This document shows, one piece after another, positions 11,601-23,600 of a stretch of DNA of 64,000 bases. Positions within the stretch are counted from its first letter, which is position 1. The number at the start of each line of letters is the position of its first letter. Position numbers and translations under genes: made by a program. The notes beneath the pieces were generated by a model. The model saw only the letters and a program-made list of their open reading frames with translations, was not told the DNA's origin and ran no database searches. Source of the DNA: Gonatopus flavifemur (lineage: Eukaryota; Arthropoda; Insecta; Hymenoptera; Dryinidae); the NCBI GenBank assembly GCA_018340375.1, contig JAFFJZ010000006.1, forward strand, positions 24,434,001 through 24,498,000, in the 5' to 3' direction.

Positions 11601-14600
11601 TCCCAAAGTGATATACTAGTCAACGAAAATTTGAATCACTAATTTTTTCCGTGTATAAAACTACGCAGCATTACATTTTCAACTGTAAAATTTCCGTTTA
11701 GTGCAGGATTTTATATACTGGCTATATATAATTTGAATATAAATCTTTCAAACGAAGTTTTCAAGAAAACGGGGGGATATTTTTTGCAGTTGATCAACAT
11801 TTTCTCCTTCCAAGTTGATTTGAGAAACACTGAGTTTGAGATATTGATAAACAAATACAACTTCAGCACAGCTCGTTTATAGCCATGTTATTTTTACAAT
11901 GATGATCGAATAAATGACTTCATACCAACTTTGATTCAACTAAGATCGCAATAAATTTTGCGTCAAGGAAAATGCGTCTTTCTAGGTAAATGAATATTTT
12001 ATTCATTTTTATTCCACAAAAAATTTAAAGTTGAAACACTTTGTATATAAAAATTCTCCTTTTGATACAATTTTTTCACTTCTGAAGGTGCCAAAACAGT
12101 AGAACAAATTTGGTAAAGTTTTAACCCAGACAGCACGAATTTTCCATGATTTTTACACATGGATGTAGCAGAAAAATGAATTAATTGAAATTAAGGAACA
12201 AGATTTGAATCTTACCCGTTGGTGGTCGTTCTTTTGGATAACATATCCTAAATAGTCCCTGAGTTCTGGTATAATAATAATACTTTGAGTTCATTTGCTC
12301 CACCAATTGATTTTGGTCTCCATGCTTGGATAGGAATTGCTGTAACAAAATGCGTATTATGTGAAAAAAGTTTATGCGATTTGAAACTATACTACTATTA
12401 AAAATAATAAATTCAAGGTGTGTAGTCTGGGAATTCTTCGTCCCTCCCAGAGAATAGGAATGTTAAAAAAATGTTTAATAACCCTAAAATAGAGCTATGG
12501 ACATTTGAATGTTTGTTGAACATTCGTTAAATGTAAATGCACCTAAAATAAATCTAAAATTAATCTATTCGATTCGTGTTCTCTCAGGGTTTGTATAACC
12601 TAGAAATTTTATTGTTCTCATCAGCGTGTGATTGAGGAATCATGTGAAAATTCTGGGATTCGTACAAACCCTGATGATTTTGTGATTGATGCTGTTAGAG
12701 TTCCCGAAGACTGGGCACCCTTTAAATGAATAATGACAGGATCTTTGCGTAGTATAGAATCTATGTACACCCCATGTAACACAGAATATTCTGAGAATAT
12801 TCTCACAACATTCGTAAAACGTACTGTATCGAGTATTCTTACAAAGAGCATAGAAGCTTCGTAAATATTCATAGAAGATTCTTAGAACATTTGAATGGGA
12901 CTGTTTCGAATATTCTAGGAACGTTCGTACAATATGCGTACAAAGTTTGTAGGTAGATTGATGAGCAGCGCATGCGCAAGCATCTTAATGACGATGAATT
13001 CAGTAATGGCGGATAATGTTGTTGACAGGCGACAGACCCTTGGATAATATATTATTTCAATTTGTATCTGGGGAATGAGAAATTTATAAATGTGCATTTT
13101 AATATCCTGAATGTTTTGAGAGCGTCATGCGTGAAAAATAATCATCAAAAGTGTAATAAAATATTAAGAAATATCTTATATATCATGATTGCTTGTTGCG
13201 ATCATAAGTATCTCACCCATCTATGTGAATCCATAATATTGCTAAGAATCCATGATTACAGATGTTTAATGAGTGAAAAAATTGATTGTGAATTAGTTTT
13301 CGGTTATATACAGAAGTTATATTGGCAGGAATTTCTATTTTGACAGCATTTTCTTATAATATTCCCATAATATCCTGAGAATATTTGAAACAGTCTCATT
13401 CAAACATTCTAAGAATGTGCGTAGAATATATTCGCACGTAATAAGAATCCTCATAGAATATTCGAACATCCTCAACGTATATTTTTAGAACATTCTCAGA
13501 ACGTGCTTGTGCTACCTGGGACGTAGCAATATTCAATTTGCATAGATCGATAGTTTTCTAGCATATTTGAATCAATATCCCGAAAGAATAGTTTAGTTTA
13601 GTTTCTGATTTGGCTTGTTAAAAGAACAAGCGGAAGTGCAGTACTCCGTGTCTTCGAGTACTTAATCAAACTAATAATTATTCAAATTCCTGCACTGGAG
13701 AAAATATTTATTCGTCATCTCTCCATAAAATATTTATTTGTAGAAATTAAATATTCAATTAGATGCAAAAACTTATTACTTGTGAAGAATAAATTATTTA
13801 TACAGAAGATCAATTTATTTGGGGTAGGCATTTCATGATTTGATTCGATTAAATATTTCATTAATCTTAAGAAATATTTCATGAAGAGAGAACAAATAAA
13901 CTATTTATTTGATTGAAAGAAATTTTTTTTCAGTGTGACAGGTTAATAATTGAGAAGAAGTCTTCAAAAACTCACAGTTCAATGAAATATCACGAACCAC
14001 CGAGTAGTGAAATTTCAATCACCGTCTCATTCAACTAATTTCATCCGCAATTATTGTCTAATTGCAAAATCAAATGATTTCCATTTTCTTGACGTAGAAA
14101 GTACACGATACTCTCTAAATTTGATTCAACGAACGAATAATGAATGAAATATCAGAGGTGAATGGAATTTAATTACGTAACTACGTATACAGAGGAAAAT
14201 CCATTAGTGTCTTCCTCACGAATATGCCAGTTTAGAATTGAATTTTCAATAGATTATTCCTAACGAGCAAAATATATTCCAATATTTATAACTTTATTTT
14301 CAATTTTGGAAACAAGAAATCTAATCAACGTGAGTTTTTACTGGCAACTTTACATGAACAAGATTTGAAGCGTCAGTATGAAACGAAGCTTACTGGGGCG
14401 TAACACCACAAGTTCCGCACTTTCTTAGGATTGATAATCCGCTTTGCATACCGCTCTCGAAATTACCTGTAATTTTCAATCATGCATATAACTGGAAAGG
14501 TGTATGTATTGCATGCATATCCATTCTACGTTCGAATGAATTTTTCTTTCTTGCGAAGAGGAAACCATGTATTTCAGTTGAATTACACTGTCATTTTGTT

Positions 14601-17600
14601 TTGCACAATAATCAACGCATCTATTCTTTGATTTTATTATCGAGAAAATAGGTATTTCCCAACTAAATTGAAACACTTCTTGGTTTATATGATTTTAATC
14701 CCTTACGATAAGAATTAGAGGATCGTTGAATGTCGATGCATGATACTTTGAATGCAATGCAACTAAACTTCAGAAAAATGACTATCAACGATGCGAAACC
14801 AGAATAATCATGATGTCTCGACGATCCTACTTTCTACTAACTTTCTTTAAACGCGAATTATAGACATTGTGGAAGATTTTTAGTCTTAGCCCGTGTCAAG
14901 GTATAGATTCAAGATATCATGAATTTGTATTGTATTCTATTCGTCAGGAAAATGGTTTTATTCTGAGACATAGCGCAAGCTTTTTATCTTCTATATCGAT
15001 GAACAATTTCCCTGGTAGAAATTTGGGGGCAACTGGATAACACATTTCAGCTAATTTAACTTTAGTGCCCAAACATTTAGTTGGTTTATGTAGATTTTTC
15101 ATGCGTCAACTGATCGTACAGTAACATTGATAGTTCAGCAACACGGCCAGAGGAATAACAGGAAGCCTCAACGTTTCAATTTGTCACTCGGGATTATTTT
15201 ATAGAAATAAATTCAAAAGCAACGTTCTCGACTGGAGATTACATATGTGAAAATACATTGTTACCTCATTCATAGGTGTGAAATGTTGAACAACATTCTA
15301 GCGATTTCCTGGAACATCTGGTTGGGCACAGGCTAGAAAGTGCGTTACAAAACTAGCTAGGAATCAACCTAACATCTGGAAAAACTAGCTGGGGTGCATC
15401 TAATTCCCAATCATAATTTCTACTAGGGTTGATACATGAGCGAGCAGTGTTCCACATACCGCTAGAATTTTCGATACATAATAATGGAAGAATTTGTATA
15501 ATTCAAAGCCATAAGTTCACATTACATCTACCACAAACTTGAATCAGAAATAGATATTTTTGCTGATTCAGATAATTAATATCTGAACTCTGCCCGCGAT
15601 AATTACTTCTTATTTGCCCCGGTGATCTAAATTTCATTTGCGAAATGAAAGAGAAATTCTCCTCGAAGAATAAAACAATTTACATTTTCTCATACGCATC
15701 ACATTTTGACGATCTGTTATTTCTCACCCCACTGTACCCCGACAATTCGTGTTTCAATTACAACGATAAATTCAATTAACCGATAGAAAGTTATCAATCA
15801 TCGTATACACAATGACGCATGAAAATGAATGATGGCAGAAGATTTTTCATGATTCTTTACAACAGAATAGAATAATTAAATATACCGTTCTCAAGTCCAT
15901 TTAAATAATCTATTCTCAACGTAGAAAAACTAAACACTTTTCACAATCGTATCGGTCGGTGGAAACTTTCACTCCAAGAACAAATCCCAAGTCGTGGAGT
16001 TTTGATATATCGAAAACAACGCCATATTTATTCTGTTAATTTTGAAAACAATATGTGTTTTATTGATCACTTTACATTTTCTCTATTAATTTATAATCTT
16101 GAAATGAAAAGACTTTTGAACTCGAAATGTTGATGCGTTTTATCCACTTTCGAAATCACAAAACGTTATGAATTCTGAACGAAAGAGGAAGATCATTTTT
16201 CACGGATAGTTGGAAGGGAAGAGTAGAAATTTGAAATGAGAAAAGATGCACAAGGGAAATGAGAATTATGATTGCATTTCTCCTTGGTATGGAACGTGGA
16301 ACTTGAAAGTCCCCCTTCTCATCTCTAAACCGTCTTGTGCCGAGTAGCTTTATCTGACGCTTCCACGCGTGGTGTAGAGTGGAGAAAACCACATAATACA
16401 CTATATTGCATATAATTGTAACCATTGTTTTGCGAGAGGAATGTTGTGGGCGGTGTGTATAGCTATCATTCAAGGTTGAGAAGATCTTACATCATGCTTC
16501 TGTACGTCATGTTTATACATCTACACGATGGTAATGCTGAAACAACGTGGGTTGTGGGGTTTAGCCGTATCTTATTGACATATATATATAGGAAACCGAC
16601 ACTCTCTATACGTGGATATATCGTGGATTGAATGTTAAGTCTACTTTGAAACATTCCATACAGCACACTTGATCGGAAAGAGTTCATAGAAAATTTAATT
16701 GGGGTTTAAAGAATTCAATATAAGTATCCTCAAGAATGTTTCTTGAACTTTTGCGTAGTGAAGGATGCACAGAGATTTTATGAACATTATCTAAATTCAG
16801 GACAGGAACATGTTTACTGGAGAAAACTCCACAACCAAACTGTAGAAAATTTTTATGGGAAAATTCCTATGTATTTATGTGAAGTAATAATTAACATATA
16901 CATGCGTTGGCAATTTCCCAACCTCTTCCGGAAATTTATTCCTAAATGTTGGGAAAAATCCCATAGAGTTTGGAACTTTATAACAATGTACACGGAAAAA
17001 AGAAAATGGAGGAATTTACTGTATAGGATGACAACACGTCGATTCAAGCCTTTAGATGAGAATTTTTACAAAATATATTGTCAAATAATTCACATCATAA
17101 GAGAAGAATCTATTTTTGTCTTATAATGTCAGTTATTCGATAATATATTTTGTAAAAATTCCCTTTTAAAGACTCGAAGCGACACGTTGTTATTCTGTAC
17201 GGTAAATACGGTAAAAATCAGTGACTGGAATTTTCAGGTTGCTATACACAGGAGGATTCCAATTATTTTTCACAGCGCATTTTTTTCCGGTTGTCATAGA
17301 TTTTTGCAGGTATTTTTCAAATCCTGAAGTAATTTATAGCTGAATTTCCATGAAACGATATGAAAAACTGGACATATGCGCAGCTAAAAATATGCGCAGC
17401 CTTTCTCCAAATTGGGCCATTGAAGGCACTAACTTGGCTCAACACTATAAAAAAAATTCCTTCAGAAAATTCATTGAATCCCCAAGAGACGCCAAAGAGT
17501 CACATTTCTAGCTGGGTGAACAAAACTGGAGACTTGGAATCTTTGAATATTCCGTCCACAGTCCAGAAAACTCTCTTGAAAGTGGCATAAAAATTCTTCC

Positions 17601-20600
17601 AATGGATTTTGATAGAACAGTATCTATCGTTCATTCACGCTCATACTTTTTTTCAATCGAATTGCTTTCTAATGCCTTCCCGATGTGACACGATGGCAAG
17701 TGAAAGAGGTATCTGAAAAAGGACAAAAAGGAAAAAGTCACGTGCTCGAGTGTCAAAGCACGTGAATACGTAAACCACACAATCGTAAATATAAAGACAC
17801 GCGAAACGAATGTAGCGATACGCATCGCGTGCGAGAAAAATGAAAGAGTTAAACCAGTTGGCCCTCACAATGCTATGTACCCAAGATTAAATACGTAAGT
17901 ACGTACGCATGTATCGTATACGTGTAACTGCAGTGGATATTGTATCTCTAACTGTTTCATTCTGCTTTCACATCGGTGTTTCGCCACCATACACATTCTC
18001 GCTTTACAACTTCGCACGAGCTTGGGAACATCGTTCTTGGGCTACGGCGATTTCTTTGACATAGAAAGGAAAACGCGCCCGAATGGGACTCTCCTCAATG
18101 GGGAAAAGGTAAACTCCGCATCGACTGAAACATTGCATCGTCACGATAACACCGCTGTGTGTCTGTATTGACATCGCCTGTATTGGCATGGCGTGTAACC
18201 AGTCAAACGAGTGCCATGGGGTGGAATAAATTACTCCTTTTTTTTGTATATATACATTTCACAATTATTACATTGGAATTTGTTCGAATTTTTTCATATA
18301 ATTGTACATTAAAGTGCCTTTTTTCAATAATTCCAACCAGCGCAAGGTTAAATGTCGTACAGATACTTTCTCTTCAAATTTGAATGAGTGAAATTTTCTA
18401 CTGCACCTGAGAATTCAATTACTACTCGTCATAACCTTTCAGAAAAAGTAAAATTATCTTGAAATTACGTTTTGAGATTCCTTTCTTCGAATAGTACATT
18501 CTCTAAACAAAAGAAATCCATTCTAAGAGAAAACTTCAATTGAAATACATCAGATTCTGTGGTTTGTGGCAGGACTCAATAGACTTTTCATTCTAAAAGC
18601 TCATCAAACCTCGTTATTTGATCGATAAATGATTAATTGAAACAACATTTCGTTATCAGTCAGTGACAGAATGAGTAGTGGTTCTGAATTCCTTAAATTT
18701 CTGGAATTGTCTAAAAATTCAGATAGAGTCAAAAGAGACAAAATTTGTTGAACTTATTCCCTGGTAGAAATTTTGGATGGGAAAATACCAGGGCCTGATT
18801 TCTTATCAGATTCTCATCAGGTTTTGTTGCGGTTTTCCCTGTTTCGCTCGATTTTATGGAAATCTCACACGGAAAAAATAATTTAGCTGCAGCAGCTAAG
18901 TAGCTAGCACAGACACGGACAGCCATCAAATTAGCTCCTGCAGCTAAATTTTAGCTGTTACCGCGAATAAAATAACTACAAATGCAAATTTTTTTGCTGT
19001 CACAACTAAAATTTAGCTGCAGGAGCCAATTTAATGGCTGTCCGTGTTCGTGCTAGCTACCTAGCTGCTGCGGCTAAATTATTTTTTCCGTGCACCCGAA
19101 CCCTATTGTACCCCTGCGTTACAACCCTATTTGAATCCAATCAGGGAAATCAGATAAGGAACGCTTGATCAAATTTCTACTAGAGTCTGTTTGTTGAGCC
19201 CCAAATATTGGCAGTTTTCAATGAATTTTCAGTCAGTTTTGCCAATAGTAATTGAACAATCTAGTTTTTCTTAGGAAAACAAACCCGATCATGGAACGCC
19301 CTTTAACGCGAATTGATATTTTATCAATTATTCAACAGCGGTTACAAGCTTGAAACCTTTTTCTAAACTCGTTGAACGTGTTCGTTTGGCTACCCGATAG
19401 GTCGTTCGAAGTAAAACCACTCTGTTTTTCCATGGATTTCGACGTACCATTCCTCCGTATAACTCATGAATTGTTATCCCAATAGATATACGAACGTTAC
19501 TATGACTTATATTCTGAACTATCAAACGCAAAACTTGTGTTCGACTCGACACGTTGGAGCTGAAAATAGGCGCGGCTTGGACGGAATGTTGATCGGTCTC
19601 GGTCTCGAGTCTTGAAAACGATGGAAGAAGAGGAAGAAGGGTGAAAGGGAGGAGGCGTTTCACAGAAGATGGAGATGGAATGAGATATGCGAATTGAACC
19701 GAATCGAAGAATACTAAATGGGGTTTCAAATCTTGTGTCCCCCGAGACAACTCGAATGAATCCTTCTTCATTTCTCCATAGAGATCACCCCTACCGTGTC
19801 TATCTTCTATCAGGCTCGGAAGTTATTTCCAGGAATTTGCATACCATCCTATTTTTGTATCCTGTAAGAACAATTCCCCGGCAGAAGATTTCGGTAGGAA
19901 AAGTAGCGTAATATAGGAAAGTTTAATGAAGAAAATGATTTTCTTCCTTGAGAAGAGAGAGACTATGATATCCTCCAGGCTGTCGTCGTCCTTGCGGCGA
20001 ATGAACGTTTGGGTTGAAGGTCAAGTTCATTCACAATAAGGGCCTTGGGATCTTCCGTAACAAAAGAAATTCTCACGAAAGTTTCTTGTGTTCATTGCGG
20101 TGCGAAGCAACAATATTTTTCACAAGATGGTGCATAATTGAAAGTGCTTTTTGTCCGCCACTACTACTATTCTTCTTGTAAAAGTCCACATCGTTCACGC
20201 TCGAACATCTGCTTTGAGAGAGTAATTTAACTTTTTGCATAGCCACGTAAACAACGAATACTAATTGCTTTTTTCCCCCGTCGAGTTTCCATTTGTTCTT
20301 CGCTGGCTGAATTGTTTTCTCGCTAAATTTGATATCTCGTTTCAAGATCCGGAGTAGCGTTGATGACGATGATGATTATGAGGATGAGGATGATTTTTAA
20401 TTGAGTATAAATTCATCTGGATTGTTACCTTTTTTTATGAACATGGGTGGGAAACGTTCCCACGAGGAGTATCATTTACTTTGTATCGAATCGGATGTGC
20501 TGTTTGTCGCAAGGGAGCGTAATCGGCCGATTATCTGTCATTTGCCTGACGTTTTAAGTGAAATATCTCTTGGGTTGTTGGCAGCTTTGGAAGGTGTTTA

Positions 20601-23600
20601 AAATAGCAAAGAAATTTCCGCTAGATTTCTAGAGAGAAATATGAGATAATTCTATGTTTTCTCAGGGTTCTCTTGTGATATGAATGGAGAAAACAATTGT
20701 TGGGAATAGATTTGGATCATAAAAACATTGTATACGGATATATCGCGTCGAGAAGGTATTAGGGGGTTGAACGAATATTTCTTCACATAAAATCTTTATA
20801 CAAAGTATATATCTCGTGCGGTGCAATATTTTATATAATTTCCAAAAACAAGAATTGACCACTCAATCCATTTAATCTCTGACTATACAAATGCTTTTCA
20901 CAAAATCGTATGGAATCATGTCAAATTTATGAACCGTTCAACGAACGATTTAATATTCAATTAAATAAACACAGATTTAAAGAAATCCATCAATAATGAT
21001 GTGTAATCATATTGTTCTTTGTTTATTAAAATCATCACACATTTTCTATGTCAAAAACCCACAGAAAAAGCAAAGAATCAACGCATACTTTTGATGATAA
21101 ATTTTCCGTTTGACCTCTGTCGAGAGTTAGCGTGTTTCCTATAAAAAACCAGTTTCTATAGAGTACTTCTCATCAAGACCCAATTCAGATGCCGTCATTT
21201 TCCACTTGACTCTAGTGAAAGGCGAATAAATTATATTTTTATTTCAATTCTCAAGCCGTGCGTCTGGATCTTTCAATGGAGTTGATCATTTCGCATCCTA
21301 CGAATGTATTACAGTAACTTTATCTCTCGAAAACATCGAATAGGTGTAGGGTGATATTGTAATTATCGTTGAATGCCTTGCACTCATTTGTATACAAAGG
21401 AAATATATAATAGTAAGGTACAGAGATAAATTATTGATGCCTTTATTATTTAGCACAGTTAATTAGCACAATTCGATGGCCCCGAGCTGCTTTGTAGTAA
21501 CTCGTTCGAGATGAGATGGAAAAAATCCTATTCGAATGAGTTTACTATAGAACAGCTCGGGGATATCGAATTGTGAAAGTAAAACTGGGGTGAGTAATTG
21601 TTATTCGGTGTTAGCAGGAATTTGCACAATCTTTTCATCGATACATCCAAAATTTCAACATTTAATTTTCTTGGATTTCATTTGAATTCAGTTGCTGGGA
21701 GTTGAAATCCTAGCATGTATGAACTCTGGCCCATGCTAGGCCCCACGGTACATACATGCTAGGTAATGAATTAAACTGGGGGTGAAAACTATTACTCTCT
21801 TTCTAAATTATTAGAAGTCCTATAGGAAATTTCAATATTCACGCCTGTTGACTCCTGTTTGAGCAGGAAAAACTCGTGTATCGAATGAATTCTATTGATT
21901 CTTTCTCATACAAAACTTGCGTTGCAGTCCTGCTTGTATTCGATTCAGATTTTATTTAATTCCCGTCCAGTTGTTTTCTTATTTTAGTGGAAAGACATTG
22001 AATTTGAAAGTAAAACCGAAAACATTGTAGAAAATTGAAAACAGTAAAAGTTAAGTGTGAGACTATGAATTAGCAACGTCAACTTGAACAAATGTAATAT
22101 TTCTGAAGTTCCCAGGATATGTTAGACCCGTGTCGATCAACTCGTGTCACGGAATGTCGGAAAACAATGGAAGTATAGTAGACAAGAATCAAATTACTCC
22201 ATCCCATGTCAAAGTGAAATGCATGGAATTAATGATTATATTTACACAGGAAAATATTTGTTGTACCTGAAGAGGGAATTTTTTTTAATGTGATTTTGCA
22301 TACAATCTACGCCGTCGATCTTAGAAAAAATTATTCCTTTGAGTATCCTGTACCACTCATGTTTTATATAAATTCCCTGAGCTAAGTTTGTTTGCTATTC
22401 TACATTGAATTCTGAAAATTCCACTGCCTTTCCTATTTAAACTGCCAGACAAATCCAGATGAATCCTAGCAGTTCCTGGGACGAAAACCGAGCAGATCCG
22501 GACAAGGTCCTGGCTGGATCTGGCTGATTTTGTCGGATTTTGTCCCAGGAATCTGCTTGGCATTTTCAGCAGGGTTGACAAATAGCTTGCAGTTGTGGCA
22601 AAATAATTAGTTGGCGTTAGCCAAAAGCCAGACCGCGAAATCACGTGTTGTTGTCCCATTGAGTTTTATCTTCTCCACGTGATTGGTTCAATGATAAGGC
22701 AGAATGATTTCGAATTACAGCCAGATACGTACTCATAATATTCAGTTGCGTTATTGGAGGTTATCTATCAGGGTTTAGCCAGGGATGGACCATGCTTGTG
22801 CCAATGACAGGAAGTCCATCAACGCGTGTGTTTACATCGCTGTGGCTTCCTCCAGCGTGAATAGAGAGGAAGGTAAGTGATAGTCACTGTGAGTGGACAT
22901 AATTAACTTGTATAATCCTAATCATTTGATGTCATCATCAAGTCTTCAACATTTAGAGAAGTAAAAATAGTCAGTTTTGAAAAATTCCCGTTATTTCGAA
23001 ATTTCTATAAAATTTTATGAGATTATAAGAACAATGTAAACACACGCTAGAAATTTCAGAGGTTGTAATAGTTTTTCAAAGGAATTTCTTTGACCAGGTA
23101 ACTTCTTGAACTATATCAACCTTGAAATTTGGGTTCCGATGGTATCAGAATGTTTCAACCATATTATATTAAAATTTCAGATATCATGACAAAATTCTGA
23201 TTCAAATTTAACGGTTATTAATTGATTCCAATCGCAATTCTATGCGTTTAATGAGCATGAATTAAATTTCCTAATCAGGGATAGTGGTGCTCACAATTCC
23301 AGTAGAAGAATCAACGGAATACATCGCAGAGTTTAAAAAAAAAAACCCGTGTAATGAACAGAACTGTGAAGAATACGAGGTATAATACACTTGGAATTGC
23401 ATATAGAAACATTTCCAACGGTGTTCCATTAACGAGTTTATAATTGTACATACATACTTGGCTAGTGCACATTTAAAGTGACTAGAGAGAGGTAAACGCG
23501 ACTACATTCACGGTTGCAATAACCTTTCATTTGTTTCCGTGTGCGTAAACACACACGTAAGTTACTCAATTTCGTGATTATCTGCATTCCTCGATTCGGA

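Larger units (their letters stand above)
7761..12215 (-). other. Claudin-like intron 2, with several hairpin elements
   Basis: This 4.5 kb intron contains hairpin elements at 10255-10508, 10525-10741 and 11380-11653. ORFs such as 9235-9606 (+) and 10872-11324 (-) have no recognisable domain, and the latter is low complexity. I see no extra gene. Confidence 0.5.

Noticed and set aside
16743..17126. 127-codon plus-strand ORF
   Set aside because: It runs into a hairpin element (stem 17020-17205), which explains the overlapping open frames.
19328..19771. 147-codon minus-strand ORF in claudin-like intron 1
   Set aside because: No family resemblance, and an opposite-strand frame is open too; cannot be supported as a gene.
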